Shown here in pieces: positions 8,433-16,713 of a stretch of 64,000 nt of DNA (within the stretch, counting starts at the first letter, position 1; every line of letters starts with the position of its first letter). The notes under the pieces were generated by a model. The model searched no databases and was not told the origin of the DNA. It was given only the letters and a program-made list of their open reading frames with translations. The translations under genes and the position numbers were made by a program. The stretch comes from Flavobacteriaceae bacterium UBA5534 (lineage in GTDB: Bacteria > Bacteroidota > Bacteroidia > Flavobacteriales > Flavobacteriaceae): assembly GCA_002426015.1 (NCBI GenBank), contig DINS01000035.1, positions 259,610 to 323,609 of the forward strand, written 5' to 3'.

Positions 8433-11216
8433 ATGAACAGTAAGCTTTCAGAAGTAGATCCTAAACATAATATCATCATCAAGGGTGCCAATCTTCACAA
8501 TCTAAAAAATATAGATGTGGTGATACCTCGCAACAAATTGGTGGTGATTACAGGGTTATCTGGTTCAGGAAAATCGAGTTTGGCTTTTGACACCTTATAT
8601 GCTGAAGGCCAACGTCGTTATGTAGAAAGCTTATCGAGTTATGCACGTCAGTTTTTGGGACGACTCAACAAACCAAAGGTGGACTACATCAAAGGCATTG
8701 CACCAGCCATAGCGATTGAACAGAAAGTAAATTCGACCAATCCACGATCAACGGTTGGCATAACCACCGAAATTTATGATTATTTAAAGCTGCTATTTGC
8801 CAGAATAGGAAAAACGTATTCTCCAATCTCTGGGAAATTGGTAAAAAAGCACACCACTGCAGATGTGCTCAATCTTGTAAAATCATTTGGTGATGATGAG
8901 AAATTGTTGCTCCTCGCTCCTATTGTTTTGGAAGAAGGCAGGACAATGGAAGACAAACTGAAAGTCTTACAACAGCAAGGATATGCTAGAATTCAGTATG
9001 GAAATGAAGTGTTTCGTATTGAAGAGGTTTTAGAAAAGAAACTTAATAAGGACATCTTCCTTGTGGTCGATAGAATCGTCGTCAAACACGAAGAAGATTT
9101 TTATAATAGATTGGCAGACGCCATAGAAACCTCTTTTTTTGAAGGCAAGGGTACCACAATTATCGAATCACTATCAGATAACAAACAGACAACATTCAAC
9201 AACAAGTTTGAGTTGGATGGTTTGACGTTTCTAGAGCCAAACGTTCATTTATTTAGCTTTAACAATCCTTATGGTGCGTGCCCTAAATGTGAAGGTTATG
9301 GTGATGTTATTGGTATTGATGAAGATTTGGTGATTCCAAATACAGCCTTGTCAGTTTACGAAAACGCCATTTTTCCTTGGCGTGGCGAAAGCATGAGTTG
9401 GTATCGCGACCAATTGGTTAATAACTCTCATAAATTTGATTTCCCTATCCATAAGCCTTATTTTCAATTGAGTGATGCTCAAAAACAACTCATTTGGGAA
9501 GGAAATCAATATTTTGAGGGCTTGGATAGTTTCTTTGCCGAATTGGAAGCCAAAGCTTACAAAATTCAAAACAGAGTGATGTTGTCTCGTTACAGAGGCA
9601 AAACAAAATGTAATAAATGTCACGGAAAACGTTTGCGACCAGAAGCCAATTACGTCAAAGTTGGTGGTGTAACGATTACCGACTTGGTCGAAATGCCTTT
9701 AGACAAACTCGCCAGCTTCTTCAATAATTTAGAACTCAACGAATACGATTCAAAAATTGCTGAACGTTTATTGAAAGAAATATCCAATAGACTTTCATTT
9801 TTATCAAATGTAGGTTTAGACTATTTAACTTTAAACAGACGTTCCAACACGCTTTCTGGCGGTGAAAGCCAACGTATCAATCTAGCAACCTCTTTGGGAA
9901 GCAGTTTGGTTGGTTCCATGTACATTCTAGATGAGCCAAGTATTGGTTTGCACCCAAAAGATACCGAAAAATTGATTGTCGTCTTAAAAGCATTGCGCGA
10001 TTTAGGAAATACGGTTATTGTTGTAGAACACGACGAGGATATCATGCAGGCAGCTGATGAAATCATTGATATCGGACCAGAAGCTGGTACTTTTGGCGGT
10101 GAAGTCGTTGCAACAGGTACTTATCAAAATATTTTAGTGTCCAACTCTTTAACTGCCAATTATCTGAATGGCAGTATGGAGATTGAAGTTCCTAAAAAAC
10201 GTCGCTCTTCAAAATATCAGGTAGAAATTATTGGTGCTCGAGAGCACAACCTCCAAAATATAGATGTTACCTTTCCTTTGGAAATGTTAACAGTTATTAC
10301 TGGTGTTTCTGGAAGTGGAAAAAGCACCTTGGTCAAGAAAATTCTCTTTCCCTCCATCCAAAAGCATTTAACAGGGTTTAGTGATAAAGTTGGGCAGTTT
10401 ACTGAAATTAAGGGAAATTATAAAAACATTCAACATATCGAGTTTGTCGATCAGAACCCAATTGGTCGTTCATCACGCTCCAATCCTGTGACTTATATCA
10501 AGGCTTACGACGATATAAGGGCATTATTTGCCAATCAAAAATTGAGCAAAATCCGTAATTACCAAGCCAAACATTTTTCGTTTAATGTCGATGGTGGACG
10601 TTGTGAAACCTGTAAGGGAGATGGTGAGGTAACCATCGAAATGCAGTTTATGGCCGATGTACATTTGGTCTGCGAAACCTGCAATGGCAAACGTTTCAAA
10701 AAGGAAGTTTTAGAAGTGACCTTTGAAGATAAAAGCATCGATGATATTTTAAATATGACCATTGATGACGCTGTGGCCTTTTTTGATATGCACAACCAAT
10801 CCAAAATACAGACCAAACTGCAGCCCTTACAAGATGTTGGCTTGGGATATGTAACGTTAGGTCAAAGCTCTTCTACCCTTTCTGGTGGTGAAGCTCAACG
10901 TATCAAACTGGCAACTTTTTTAGGCAAAGGCTCAAAAAGTGACAATGCCTTATTCATTTTTGATGAACCGACTACAGGCTTGCATTTTCATGACATCAAA
11001 AAACTATTAAAATCCTTTCAGGCGTTGATCGCTCAAGGACATTCCGTAATCGTCATCGAGCACAACCTCGAATTGATCAAATGTGCCGACTATATTATTG
11101 ATTTAGGTCCTGAAGGTGGTGAACGTGGAGGTAAATTGGTCGCTCATGGTACACCAGAAGAATTGGTAAAAAACAAGAGTTCGATTACAGGGAAATACCT
11201 GAAGGAAAAACTTTAG
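8433..11216 (+). CDS. uvrA: Excinuclease ABC subunit A
   Basis: The protein has 927 residues, close to the usual 940, and two ABC ATPase halves. Walker A motifs are GLSGSGKSS near residue 44 and GVSGSGKST near 628. ABC signatures are LSGGESQRI and LSGGEAQRI. Zinc modules show CPKC...CNKC in the first half and CETC...CETC in the second. It is the damage sensor of nucleotide excision repair: it loads UvrB at bulky lesions in the cytoplasm. It stands alone in its transcription unit; a TATCTTTG element at about 8408-8415 could be its -7 box. Confidence 0.97.
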   Translation: MNSKLSEVDPKHNIIIKGANLHNLKNIDVVIPRNKLVVITGLSGSGKSSLAFDTLYAEGQRRYVESLSSYARQFLGRLNKPKVDYIKGIAPAIAIEQKVNSTNPRSTVGITTEIYDYLKLLFARIGKTYSPISGKLVKKHTTADVLNLVKSFGDDEKLLLLAPIVLEEGRTMEDKLKVLQQQGYARIQYGNEVFRIEEVLEKKLNKDIFLVVDRIVVKHEEDFYNRLADAIETSFFEGKGTTIIESLSDNKQTTFNNKFELDGLTFLEPNVHLFSFNNPYGACPKCEGYGDVIGIDEDLVIPNTALSVYENAIFPWRGESMSWYRDQLVNNSHKFDFPIHKPYFQLSDAQKQLIWEGNQYFEGLDSFFAELEAKAYKIQNRVMLSRYRGKTKCNKCHGKRLRPEANYVKVGGVTITDLVEMPLDKLASFFNNLELNEYDSKIAERLLKEISNRLSFLSNVGLDYLTLNRRSNTLSGGESQRINLATSLGSSLVGSMYILDEPSIGLHPKDTEKLIVVLKALRDLGNTVIVVEHDEDIMQAADEIIDIGPEAGTFGGEVVATGTYQNILVSNSLTANYLNGSMEIEVPKKRRSSKYQVEIIGAREHNLQNIDVTFPLEMLTVITGVSGSGKSTLVKKILFPSIQKHLTGFSDKVGQFTEIKGNYKNIQHIEFVDQNPIGRSSRSNPVTYIKAYDDIRALFANQKLSKIRNYQAKHFSFNVDGGRCETCKGDGEVTIEMQFMADVHLVCETCNGKRFKKEVLEVTFEDKSIDDILNMTIDDAVAFFDMHNQSKIQTKLQPLQDVGLGYVTLGQSSSTLSGGEAQRIKLATFLGKGSKSDNALFIFDEPTTGLHFHDIKKLLKSFQALIAQGHSVIVIEHNLELIKCADYIIDLGPEGGERGGKLVAHGTPEELVKNKSSITGKYLKEKL

Positions 11217-11255
11217 GCAATCCATAATCGCCTACCATCTGTTGTCCGCCTTCTT

Positions 11256-12338
11256 TTAATAAAACAAAAATGCCATAAATCCAACAATAACTGCTGCAAA
11301 CGGAAGTACGATGGACAAGAACACAAAACTGATGATGTTGCTTTTGATAAAACTCAAGAAATAACCCTGTTCATAAAATCGTTTGACTCCTAAAAAGAGG
11401 TAGAAGAAAGTGGACAACATCACCAGAACAATAATCCAAACAGGAAATTCGTCCCACAATAAACTGGCAAGGGTTAAGATGCCAAATACTATAAACAAGA
11501 AGGCGAAAAAGTAAAAAGTAAAAACCAAATGGTGTGCAAAACGTCCTTTTCGGTAATAAAATACTTTGAGGATAAATGCAAAAATTGGTAATAGCATGAA
11601 CATCGCAATGGGAATACTGTCATAAAATGCCTGTAAAATGGAGCCTCCACTCTTATTTTTAAAAAATTTGAGTACTTGCTTATACATACGCTTGGTAAAC
11701 ATGCCGTCGTCAGCTTTCATTCCCATGTGCTTATAAATCGATTCATCTGAAGCACCTGCTTGAATCATCGAATCTATTTCGGTCTCATTAAAATTAATTC
11801 CTGCTATTCTTCCATTAAATCCGTTATTTTTGGCACTGGTGTTGGCTATTGATGAATCCAAAAGTTTTTTATTCTCTTCAGAAATTCCCATATACTGCTG
11901 GCTATCCTTAATTGGTTTTAAGGCCTTTTCCAAAGCTATTGAATCTTGCTTTCTCTGTTGCATCGAATCTCTAATAACCTTGCTCCTTTCAATATCTTCT
12001 TTCAAAGCAATATCTATGCTCTGGGTCTGCTCCCTTGAAATAAACGAAAACAAAAAGAAAAATACCACCGAAACAAACAAGTACATTTGAGCTGGGTGCA
12101 GGTACAACAAGCGTCGGCCTTCAACAAATCGTTTTGCCAAATACCCAGGCTTCAACATCAAAGGAATAAAGCTCTTGAAAAAACGCGCATCAACCGAAAA
12201 ATAGTTGCTGATGGTATTGTTGAACAACACACCAAGTGTTAAGTCATCATTCGACTTTTGCCCACAATAAGGACAGTATGGATAATGTGCCTTAAAACGT
12301 TGATTACAATTGGAACACTCAATGGTTGGTTTTGACAT
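11256..12338 (-). CDS. DUF3667 membrane protein with N-terminal zinc ribbon
   Basis: The protein has 360 residues. The N-terminus holds a zinc ribbon with CSNC near residue 9 and CPYC near residue 22. An LKPGYLAKRFVEGRRLLYLHPAQMYLFVS block follows in parts, typical of DUF3667, and leads into a transmembrane helix around residue 90. A charged coiled segment (about 105-215) separates this from four further membrane helices in the C-terminal 150 residues. The family is common in Bacteroidota and has no known function. It is transcribed in the same direction as the cyclase gene upstream, 43 bases away. Confidence 0.75.
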   Translation of the reverse strand: MSKPTIECSNCNQRFKAHYPYCPYCGQKSNDDLTLGVLFNNTISNYFSVDARFFKSFIPLMLKPGYLAKRFVEGRRLLYLHPAQMYLFVSVVFFFLFSFISREQTQSIDIALKEDIERSKVIRDSMQQRKQDSIALEKALKPIKDSQQYMGISEENKKLLDSSIANTSAKNNGFNGRIAGINFNETEIDSMIQAGASDESIYKHMGMKADDGMFTKRMYKQVLKFFKNKSGGSILQAFYDSIPIAMFMLLPIFAFILKVFYYRKGRFAHHLVFTFYFFAFLFIVFGILTLASLLWDEFPVWIIVLVMLSTFFYLFLGVKRFYEQGYFLSFIKSNIISFVFLSIVLPFAAVIVGFMAFLFY

Positions 12339-12381
12339 GGTCAGTGATTGATGATATAAATGTAATAAAAAGAATGAAGCA

Positions 12382-14211
12382 TTAAGCCAAACTCACAAAA
12401 TACATCTCTACTTCTCCCTTACCCTTGGCCTGTACTTTTCCTCTACCTTCAAAGACAAAATCCGCGTCATCCTTAATATAATTGTAAGTGGCTTCAGAGA
12501 TGTTCACTTTTCCTACGTCGCCATTGCTCTCTATTCGTGATGCCGTATTTACAGCATCTCCCCAAATATCGTATTGGAATTTTTTTACGCCTACAATGCC
12601 TGCAACTACAGGACCTGTATGGACACCTACACGCATCTCAAAGGCATGCTCGCCTTGAGCTTCCTTGTCCTGATGCTGTTTTACAATAAAATCTTGCATC
12701 TCCAAGGCTGCCAAAACCGTATTCTTGACCGAAAGATCTTCCGGAACTGGTAAACCTCCTGCAGCCATATAGGCATCACCAATGGTTTTTATTTTTTCTA
12801 CATTGTATTTGTCACAAATAGCATCAAACTCTTTAAAACAGTTATTTATTTCTTTAACCAAAGCTGATGCCGTTAGCTTCTCGGATTGTTCGGTAAAACT
12901 TTTAAAGTCTGTGAAGAGGATGGAGACCACGTCATAATCCCTTGCTTCGGCTTCACCCTTATGTTTGAGCTCTTCAGCTACTTCGGCAGGTAAAATGTTG
13001 AGTAATAGGCTTTCGCTACGGTCTTTTTCTCTCTCGATAACCGCCTTGGCTTTTTTGGTATAATTCCATCGACTATATAAACCACCAGATATCAGGAGAA
13101 AGAAAATACCTGCAGCAATAGCTATATTTTTGTTTTTATCTTTTCTTCGAACTTCAGCTTGATGCACCATTTCCATTTTATGCTTTTCAGTTTCTTGTTC
13201 CAAGCTATCCGTTAGAGTTTTTTTGTCAAACTCTACTTGCTGAATTTTTTTTGCAGTATCTATGGAGTACAGGCTATCTCTTAAGGCAATCATTTTTTCA
13301 TAATTCTCTAGAGCTTTACTTGAGTTACCAATTTCCTTATAAGCATAATAAAGATGATGATAAAAATTCTGTTCATGATTGGCTTCTCCAATTGTTTTAA
13401 CCATTGGCAGAAGGTCTTCATAGGCATTAATGGCTTTTTTATACTCACCTTTGGCGTTGTAATTCCTTGCTAACACGGACATGGCTGTTATAATGGCGCG
13501 TTGATTGTCTTGCTTTTTTGAAATATCAATACTACGTCTTATATGGTCTTCCACGTTCGAATATTCGCCCAAACTTTGATATGCTCCAGAAATTAAAATC
13601 AAGGTGTTTGCAATTCCTTTTTCGTCATCCATTTTTTCCTGAATATTCAAAGCTCTCTTGTAATTTTCTAAAGCTCCATTATAATCTTCAAGTTTTTCTT
13701 GAATGAGTCCTATATTTGAAAGTGATTTTGTAACTCCTAGTTCATCTCCTATTTCTTCTTGTATTTTTAAGGCTTTTTGACAATAATCCAATGCCTTTGT
13801 ATGGTCTCCAATCAAAGTGTTGACGCGACCTATATTTTTCAATGACTCCGCAATCCATTGCTTATCGTCTTTACCTTCACTTATTTTCAATACTTCGAAG
13901 AAGTAATCTAAAGATTCAATGTAATGTCCCTGAATGCCCTTGGATATACCTTGAACATTGAGACCTTTCATTTGAAAACTGCTTTTGGGATGGTCTTTAC
14001 CATAACTTATTAGCCTTTTTGCAAGAACATAGGCCGAATCTGGTTGATTGAATAGAAACCCTTGGGTGAGAAAACTATTGAGAGCTTCGTATCTGATAGA
14101 ATCTTGTTTGGTTTTATCCTGCCAAAGCTGCCAATGTGGATTATCATTCGATTGAGAATGCAAAACGGATGAAGTCAACAATAGAATAAAGATGATGAGT
14201 CCTTTTCTCAT
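12382..14211 (-). CDS. TPR receptor-type class III adenylate cyclase (copy 1)
   Basis: The 609-residue protein begins with a signal peptide (cleavage near residue 20, LHSQ), followed by about six tetratricopeptide repeats (residues 85-310), a coiled region, one transmembrane helix (361-383) and a cytoplasmic cyclase domain (about 425-609). The catalytic set is complete: metal aspartates Asp435 and Asp479, adenine-specifying Lys475 and Asp548, and Asn555 and Arg559 for transition-state binding. This pattern specifies ATP rather than GTP, so cAMP is the expected product, made in response to something bound by the periplasmic TPR domain. It is a paralogue of the gene at 16712-18658. It lies just downstream of an HD-domain gene on the same strand. 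Confidence 0.88.
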   Translation of the reverse strand: MRKGLIIFILLLTSSVLHSQSNDNPHWQLWQDKTKQDSIRYEALNSFLTQGFLFNQPDSAYVLAKRLISYGKDHPKSSFQMKGLNVQGISKGIQGHYIESLDYFFEVLKISEGKDDKQWIAESLKNIGRVNTLIGDHTKALDYCQKALKIQEEIGDELGVTKSLSNIGLIQEKLEDYNGALENYKRALNIQEKMDDEKGIANTLILISGAYQSLGEYSNVEDHIRRSIDISKKQDNQRAIITAMSVLARNYNAKGEYKKAINAYEDLLPMVKTIGEANHEQNFYHHLYYAYKEIGNSSKALENYEKMIALRDSLYSIDTAKKIQQVEFDKKTLTDSLEQETEKHKMEMVHQAEVRRKDKNKNIAIAAGIFFLLISGGLYSRWNYTKKAKAVIEREKDRSESLLLNILPAEVAEELKHKGEAEARDYDVVSILFTDFKSFTEQSEKLTASALVKEINNCFKEFDAICDKYNVEKIKTIGDAYMAAGGLPVPEDLSVKNTVLAALEMQDFIVKQHQDKEAQGEHAFEMRVGVHTGPVVAGIVGVKKFQYDIWGDAVNTASRIESNGDVGKVNISEATYNYIKDDADFVFEGRGKVQAKGKGEVEMYFVSLA

Positions 14212-14253
14212 AGTTGGTTGATTAATAGCACTTCAAGATACAAAAAAGTGTTT

Positions 14254-14838
14254 TTACTTCATAATTTTTTTTAATTCTATGAGATGTTTTTCTTTTCTAA
14301 ATGTTTTATAATGTTTACAAAATTTAGTGTGATACTCGTGATTTTCCATAAAATCCACTTGAATGGCATTCCATTCCGACCTAGTCAATTCTGGGTTGTA
14401 ATGTTTCAATTCTAGATAAAGATATTCACTCACGGTATCAAAATGTTTGGTACCTAGATATTCCAAATCGGCATCGGCAAGAATAGCTTCTAAATGGTTT
14501 TTGGGTTGTTGTGGAATCTTGGTAGCTCTAATCATTCCGCAAATAGTCTCTATTTCAGCTTCATTAAACCCGTATTCGTTCAATTGTTGTTGCGCAATCG
14601 CACAACCTACTTTTTCATGATCTTTTTGCGATTTCACAAATCCTATATCATGGTACAATGCGGCAACTTTAACAAGTTCCAACTCATTCTCTTTAACTTT
14701 TTCCTTTTTGGCAATATCAATGGCTTTTTCCAGCACATATAGCGTATGCGCAGTATCATGGTAAGTCAAGTGAGCTGGCAATTGCTCGTTCAATTGCTTA
14801 ACGACATCTCTATAAATGGTATCAAATTTGGCTTTCAT
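14254..14838 (-). CDS. HD-domain phosphohydrolase-like protein
   Basis: The 194-residue soluble protein carries an HD metal site: His31, the His63-Asp64 pair in YHDIGF, and Asp122 or Asp124 in ADADLEYLG. HD proteins of this size hydrolyse nucleotides or phosphodiesters; the substrate is not evident. Its ATG lies 3 bases from the stop of the YitT-type gene, and the cyclase gene follows 43 bases downstream, so the three may form one transcript. A cyclic-nucleotide link to the neighbouring adenylate cyclase is possible but is inference only. Confidence 0.75.
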   Translation of the reverse strand: MKAKFDTIYRDVVKQLNEQLPAHLTYHDTAHTLYVLEKAIDIAKKEKVKENELELVKVAALYHDIGFVKSQKDHEKVGCAIAQQQLNEYGFNEAEIETICGMIRATKIPQQPKNHLEAILADADLEYLGTKHFDTVSEYLYLELKHYNPELTRSEWNAIQVDFMENHEYHTKFCKHYKTFRKEKHLIELKKIMK

Positions 14839-15782
14839 TAATGACCTGATTTTCTACTGATAACACCTCCATTGACTTCCCTTATATTTTGTATGTACAT
14901 AAATGCTTTGGGGTCAGCTTCAGCAATGGCTTTCTTTATTTTATGCACTTCTAACCTTGTAACTACGGTTACTATAATTTCGCAATCGTCTTTAATATGA
15001 TAACTGCCAGGCAGATTGCCACGTTCGCCTTTATAAACTGTAATGGGTTTATTGAATTGATTCACTACCAAATCTTTGACGATTTGGTCATTGGGAGAGA
15101 TAATGGTCAGCGAAATGAGTTTTTCAAATCCATCTACTACATAATCAGACACTTTTAAGGCAGTATAAAACGTAATGATGGAATACATCGCTTTATCCAA
15201 TCCAAGAAAAAAGGCAATTATCAAAAACAAAGTTGTGTTGATGGCCATAATAATCTCGGTCGTAGAAAACGCAAATAACTTATTACTGTATTCTGCAACG
15301 ACCTCAAGTCCATCAATCACACCACCACTTCTAATGACAAAACCAATACCCAAACCTACAAAAACACCTCCAAAAACAGCGACCAAAAAGTCATCCTCGG
15401 TTATTGGTGGCACATTAAGAAAATGTAAAAGGAATCCCAATATCACTAAACCCAAAAAGGTATGTGCCGCAAAGTTCTTGCCTATCTTTTTATAGCCAAT
15501 ATATACAAAAGGTAAATTAAGAATCAGTAACGGGTACATCACATCTATATGGTAAAACTCGTGTATAAGAATGGAAATTCCTAAAAGGCCACCATCCAAA
15601 AAATGATTGGGAATCATAAATGCCTTGATAGCTATGACTGCGCAGCCAACTCCGATAAACTTCAAAAGCAGTGATTTTAACGAAAAAATAGATTCAAGAT
15701 TTAAAATATCATTGTTTCCGTTCATTTGATTTGAATTGATTAGTGCTACTAAAATAGGATATTTAATACAAGACTCATACAT
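14838..15782 (-). CDS. YitT-family membrane protein with C-terminal DUF2179 domain
   Basis: The 314-residue protein has five or six membrane helices in the first 210 residues, with the GGLLGISIL and GGVIDGLEV motifs typical of YitT proteins. A cytoplasmic DUF2179 domain follows (about 215-305), containing YKGERGNLPGSYHIKDD and EIIVTVVTRLEV. The transport substrate is unknown. Two starts are possible: ATG at 15782, or ATG at 15725, which gives MNGNND and a more usual N-terminus. The stop overlaps the start of the HD-domain gene, so the two are translationally coupled. Confidence 0.8.
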   Translation of the reverse strand: MYESCIKYPILVALINSNQMNGNNDILNLESIFSLKSLLLKFIGVGCAVIAIKAFMIPNHFLDGGLLGISILIHEFYHIDVMYPLLILNLPFVYIGYKKIGKNFAAHTFLGLVILGFLLHFLNVPPITEDDFLVAVFGGVFVGLGIGFVIRSGGVIDGLEVVAEYSNKLFAFSTTEIIMAINTTLFLIIAFFLGLDKAMYSIITFYTALKVSDYVVDGFEKLISLTIISPNDQIVKDLVVNQFNKPITVYKGERGNLPGSYHIKDDCEIIVTVVTRLEVHKIKKAIAEADPKAFMYIQNIREVNGGVISRKSGH

Positions 15783-15880
15783 AATTTGATGTTTTATTGC
15801 ATCAAATTACCAAAAACCATCCCTTTTAAGTCTCAACATGCAACATCTAACCGCTTCACAGCTAACCAATTATCATTTTT

Positions 15881-15894
15881 GGCACGCAAATTGA
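15881..15894 (+). promoter_or_regulatory. Sigma-54-like promoter of the first repeat-protein gene
   Basis: TTTTTGGCACG-N4-TTGAATAT: the GG at 15881-15882 and the GA at 15893-15894 have exactly the 12-base offset of the -24/-12 elements of sigma-54 promoters. Only the C of the -12 GC is replaced by A. The same element precedes the paralogous gene at 18977. The predicted transcript start is about 65 bases before the ATG. Confidence 0.6.
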
Positions 15895-15970
15895 ATATCC
15901 GAAGAAGTATAGCGTAAGCCGAAAAGCATTCAGAAATGAAAAAAGAGTAGGCATAATCTTAAATCCTTAT

Positions 15971-16651
15971 ATGATGAAGACAAAATTACTTTTTAGTGCG
16001 ATGGTGTTAATAGGATTAACATCTGCAACGACCACAGCAACTGCTGCTGTAACCCAAGGTGAAGATTTAAAAACTGCAACACGCTATCGTTATGCCGAAC
16101 CGATTATGTTCGTGGAGCGAGGTGTTGAATTTATGATCTTTCCTGATGGAAGTTTCGATTTCAATACCAATGTAGGCAACTCTGGTTTTGATAATTATGA
16201 TGAAAATTACTATTACAGAGGTACCAATACTAGACGTAGTTCTGTAAACGCGACGCAAGGTGCTCCAGGTACTGTGAGTAGAGTGCATTACGCAACACCT
16301 CACAATGGTGGTGTTTTGATACAACACGACTTTGATGGCAAAGTAAGACGTATTGGCAATGTATTTATCAATTACGACAGAGTTGGAAAAGTGAAGCGTG
16401 TAGGTACAGTATATATGAGCTATAACAGAGGAGGCATGCTTACACAGGTTGGTGGACTACGAGTTACATACAACCGTTGGGGCGAAATCGTCAACTGCTC
16501 TGGTGCTGTCAATCCTTTTAACAGTCATTACCAATATGGAGTTGTTACTGGACATGGTCAACAACATTACAATGACTACGACGATGACGACGATTATTAC
16601 TACTACAAACAAGGTGATAAAGTCAAAAAACAAAAGAAAATCAAGAAATAA
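15971..16651 (+). CDS. Secreted protein with four 16-residue repeats (copy 1)
   Basis: The 226-residue protein has a signal peptide (about residues 1-26, cleavage after TATA-A). A block shared with copy 2 follows, with VEFMIFPDGSFDF at 52-64. Four tandem units of exactly 16 residues lie at 119-134, 135-150, 151-166 and 167-182; the pattern is Y-(D/N)-x-x-G-(K/R)-V-x-x-V-G-x-V-x-V-x, and the last unit carries the only cysteine. The tail is a D/Y-rich stretch followed by a lysine-rich end. It is probably an extracytoplasmic protein with a short beta-repeat. I do not recognise a characterised family. A second ATG at 15974 could equally be the start. Confidence 0.7.
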   Translation: MMKTKLLFSAMVLIGLTSATTTATAAVTQGEDLKTATRYRYAEPIMFVERGVEFMIFPDGSFDFNTNVGNSGFDNYDENYYYRGTNTRRSSVNATQGAPGTVSRVHYATPHNGGVLIQHDFDGKVRRIGNVFINYDRVGKVKRVGTVYMSYNRGGMLTQVGGLRVTYNRWGEIVNCSGAVNPFNSHYQYGVVTGHGQQHYNDYDDDDDYYYYKQGDKVKKQKKIKK

Positions 16652-16690
16652 CATCTACTTATTGTTGAACTTAAAACCCTAAAGTCCTTT

Positions 16691-16713
16691 CCCCAAAGGC
16701 TTTGGGGTTTTTT
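16691..16713. terminator. Terminator between convergent genes
   Basis: The stem CCCCAAA / TTTGGGG around the loop GGC is followed by six T residues on the plus strand. It ends the repeat-protein transcript and lies one base short of the end of the convergent cyclase gene. Confidence 0.8.
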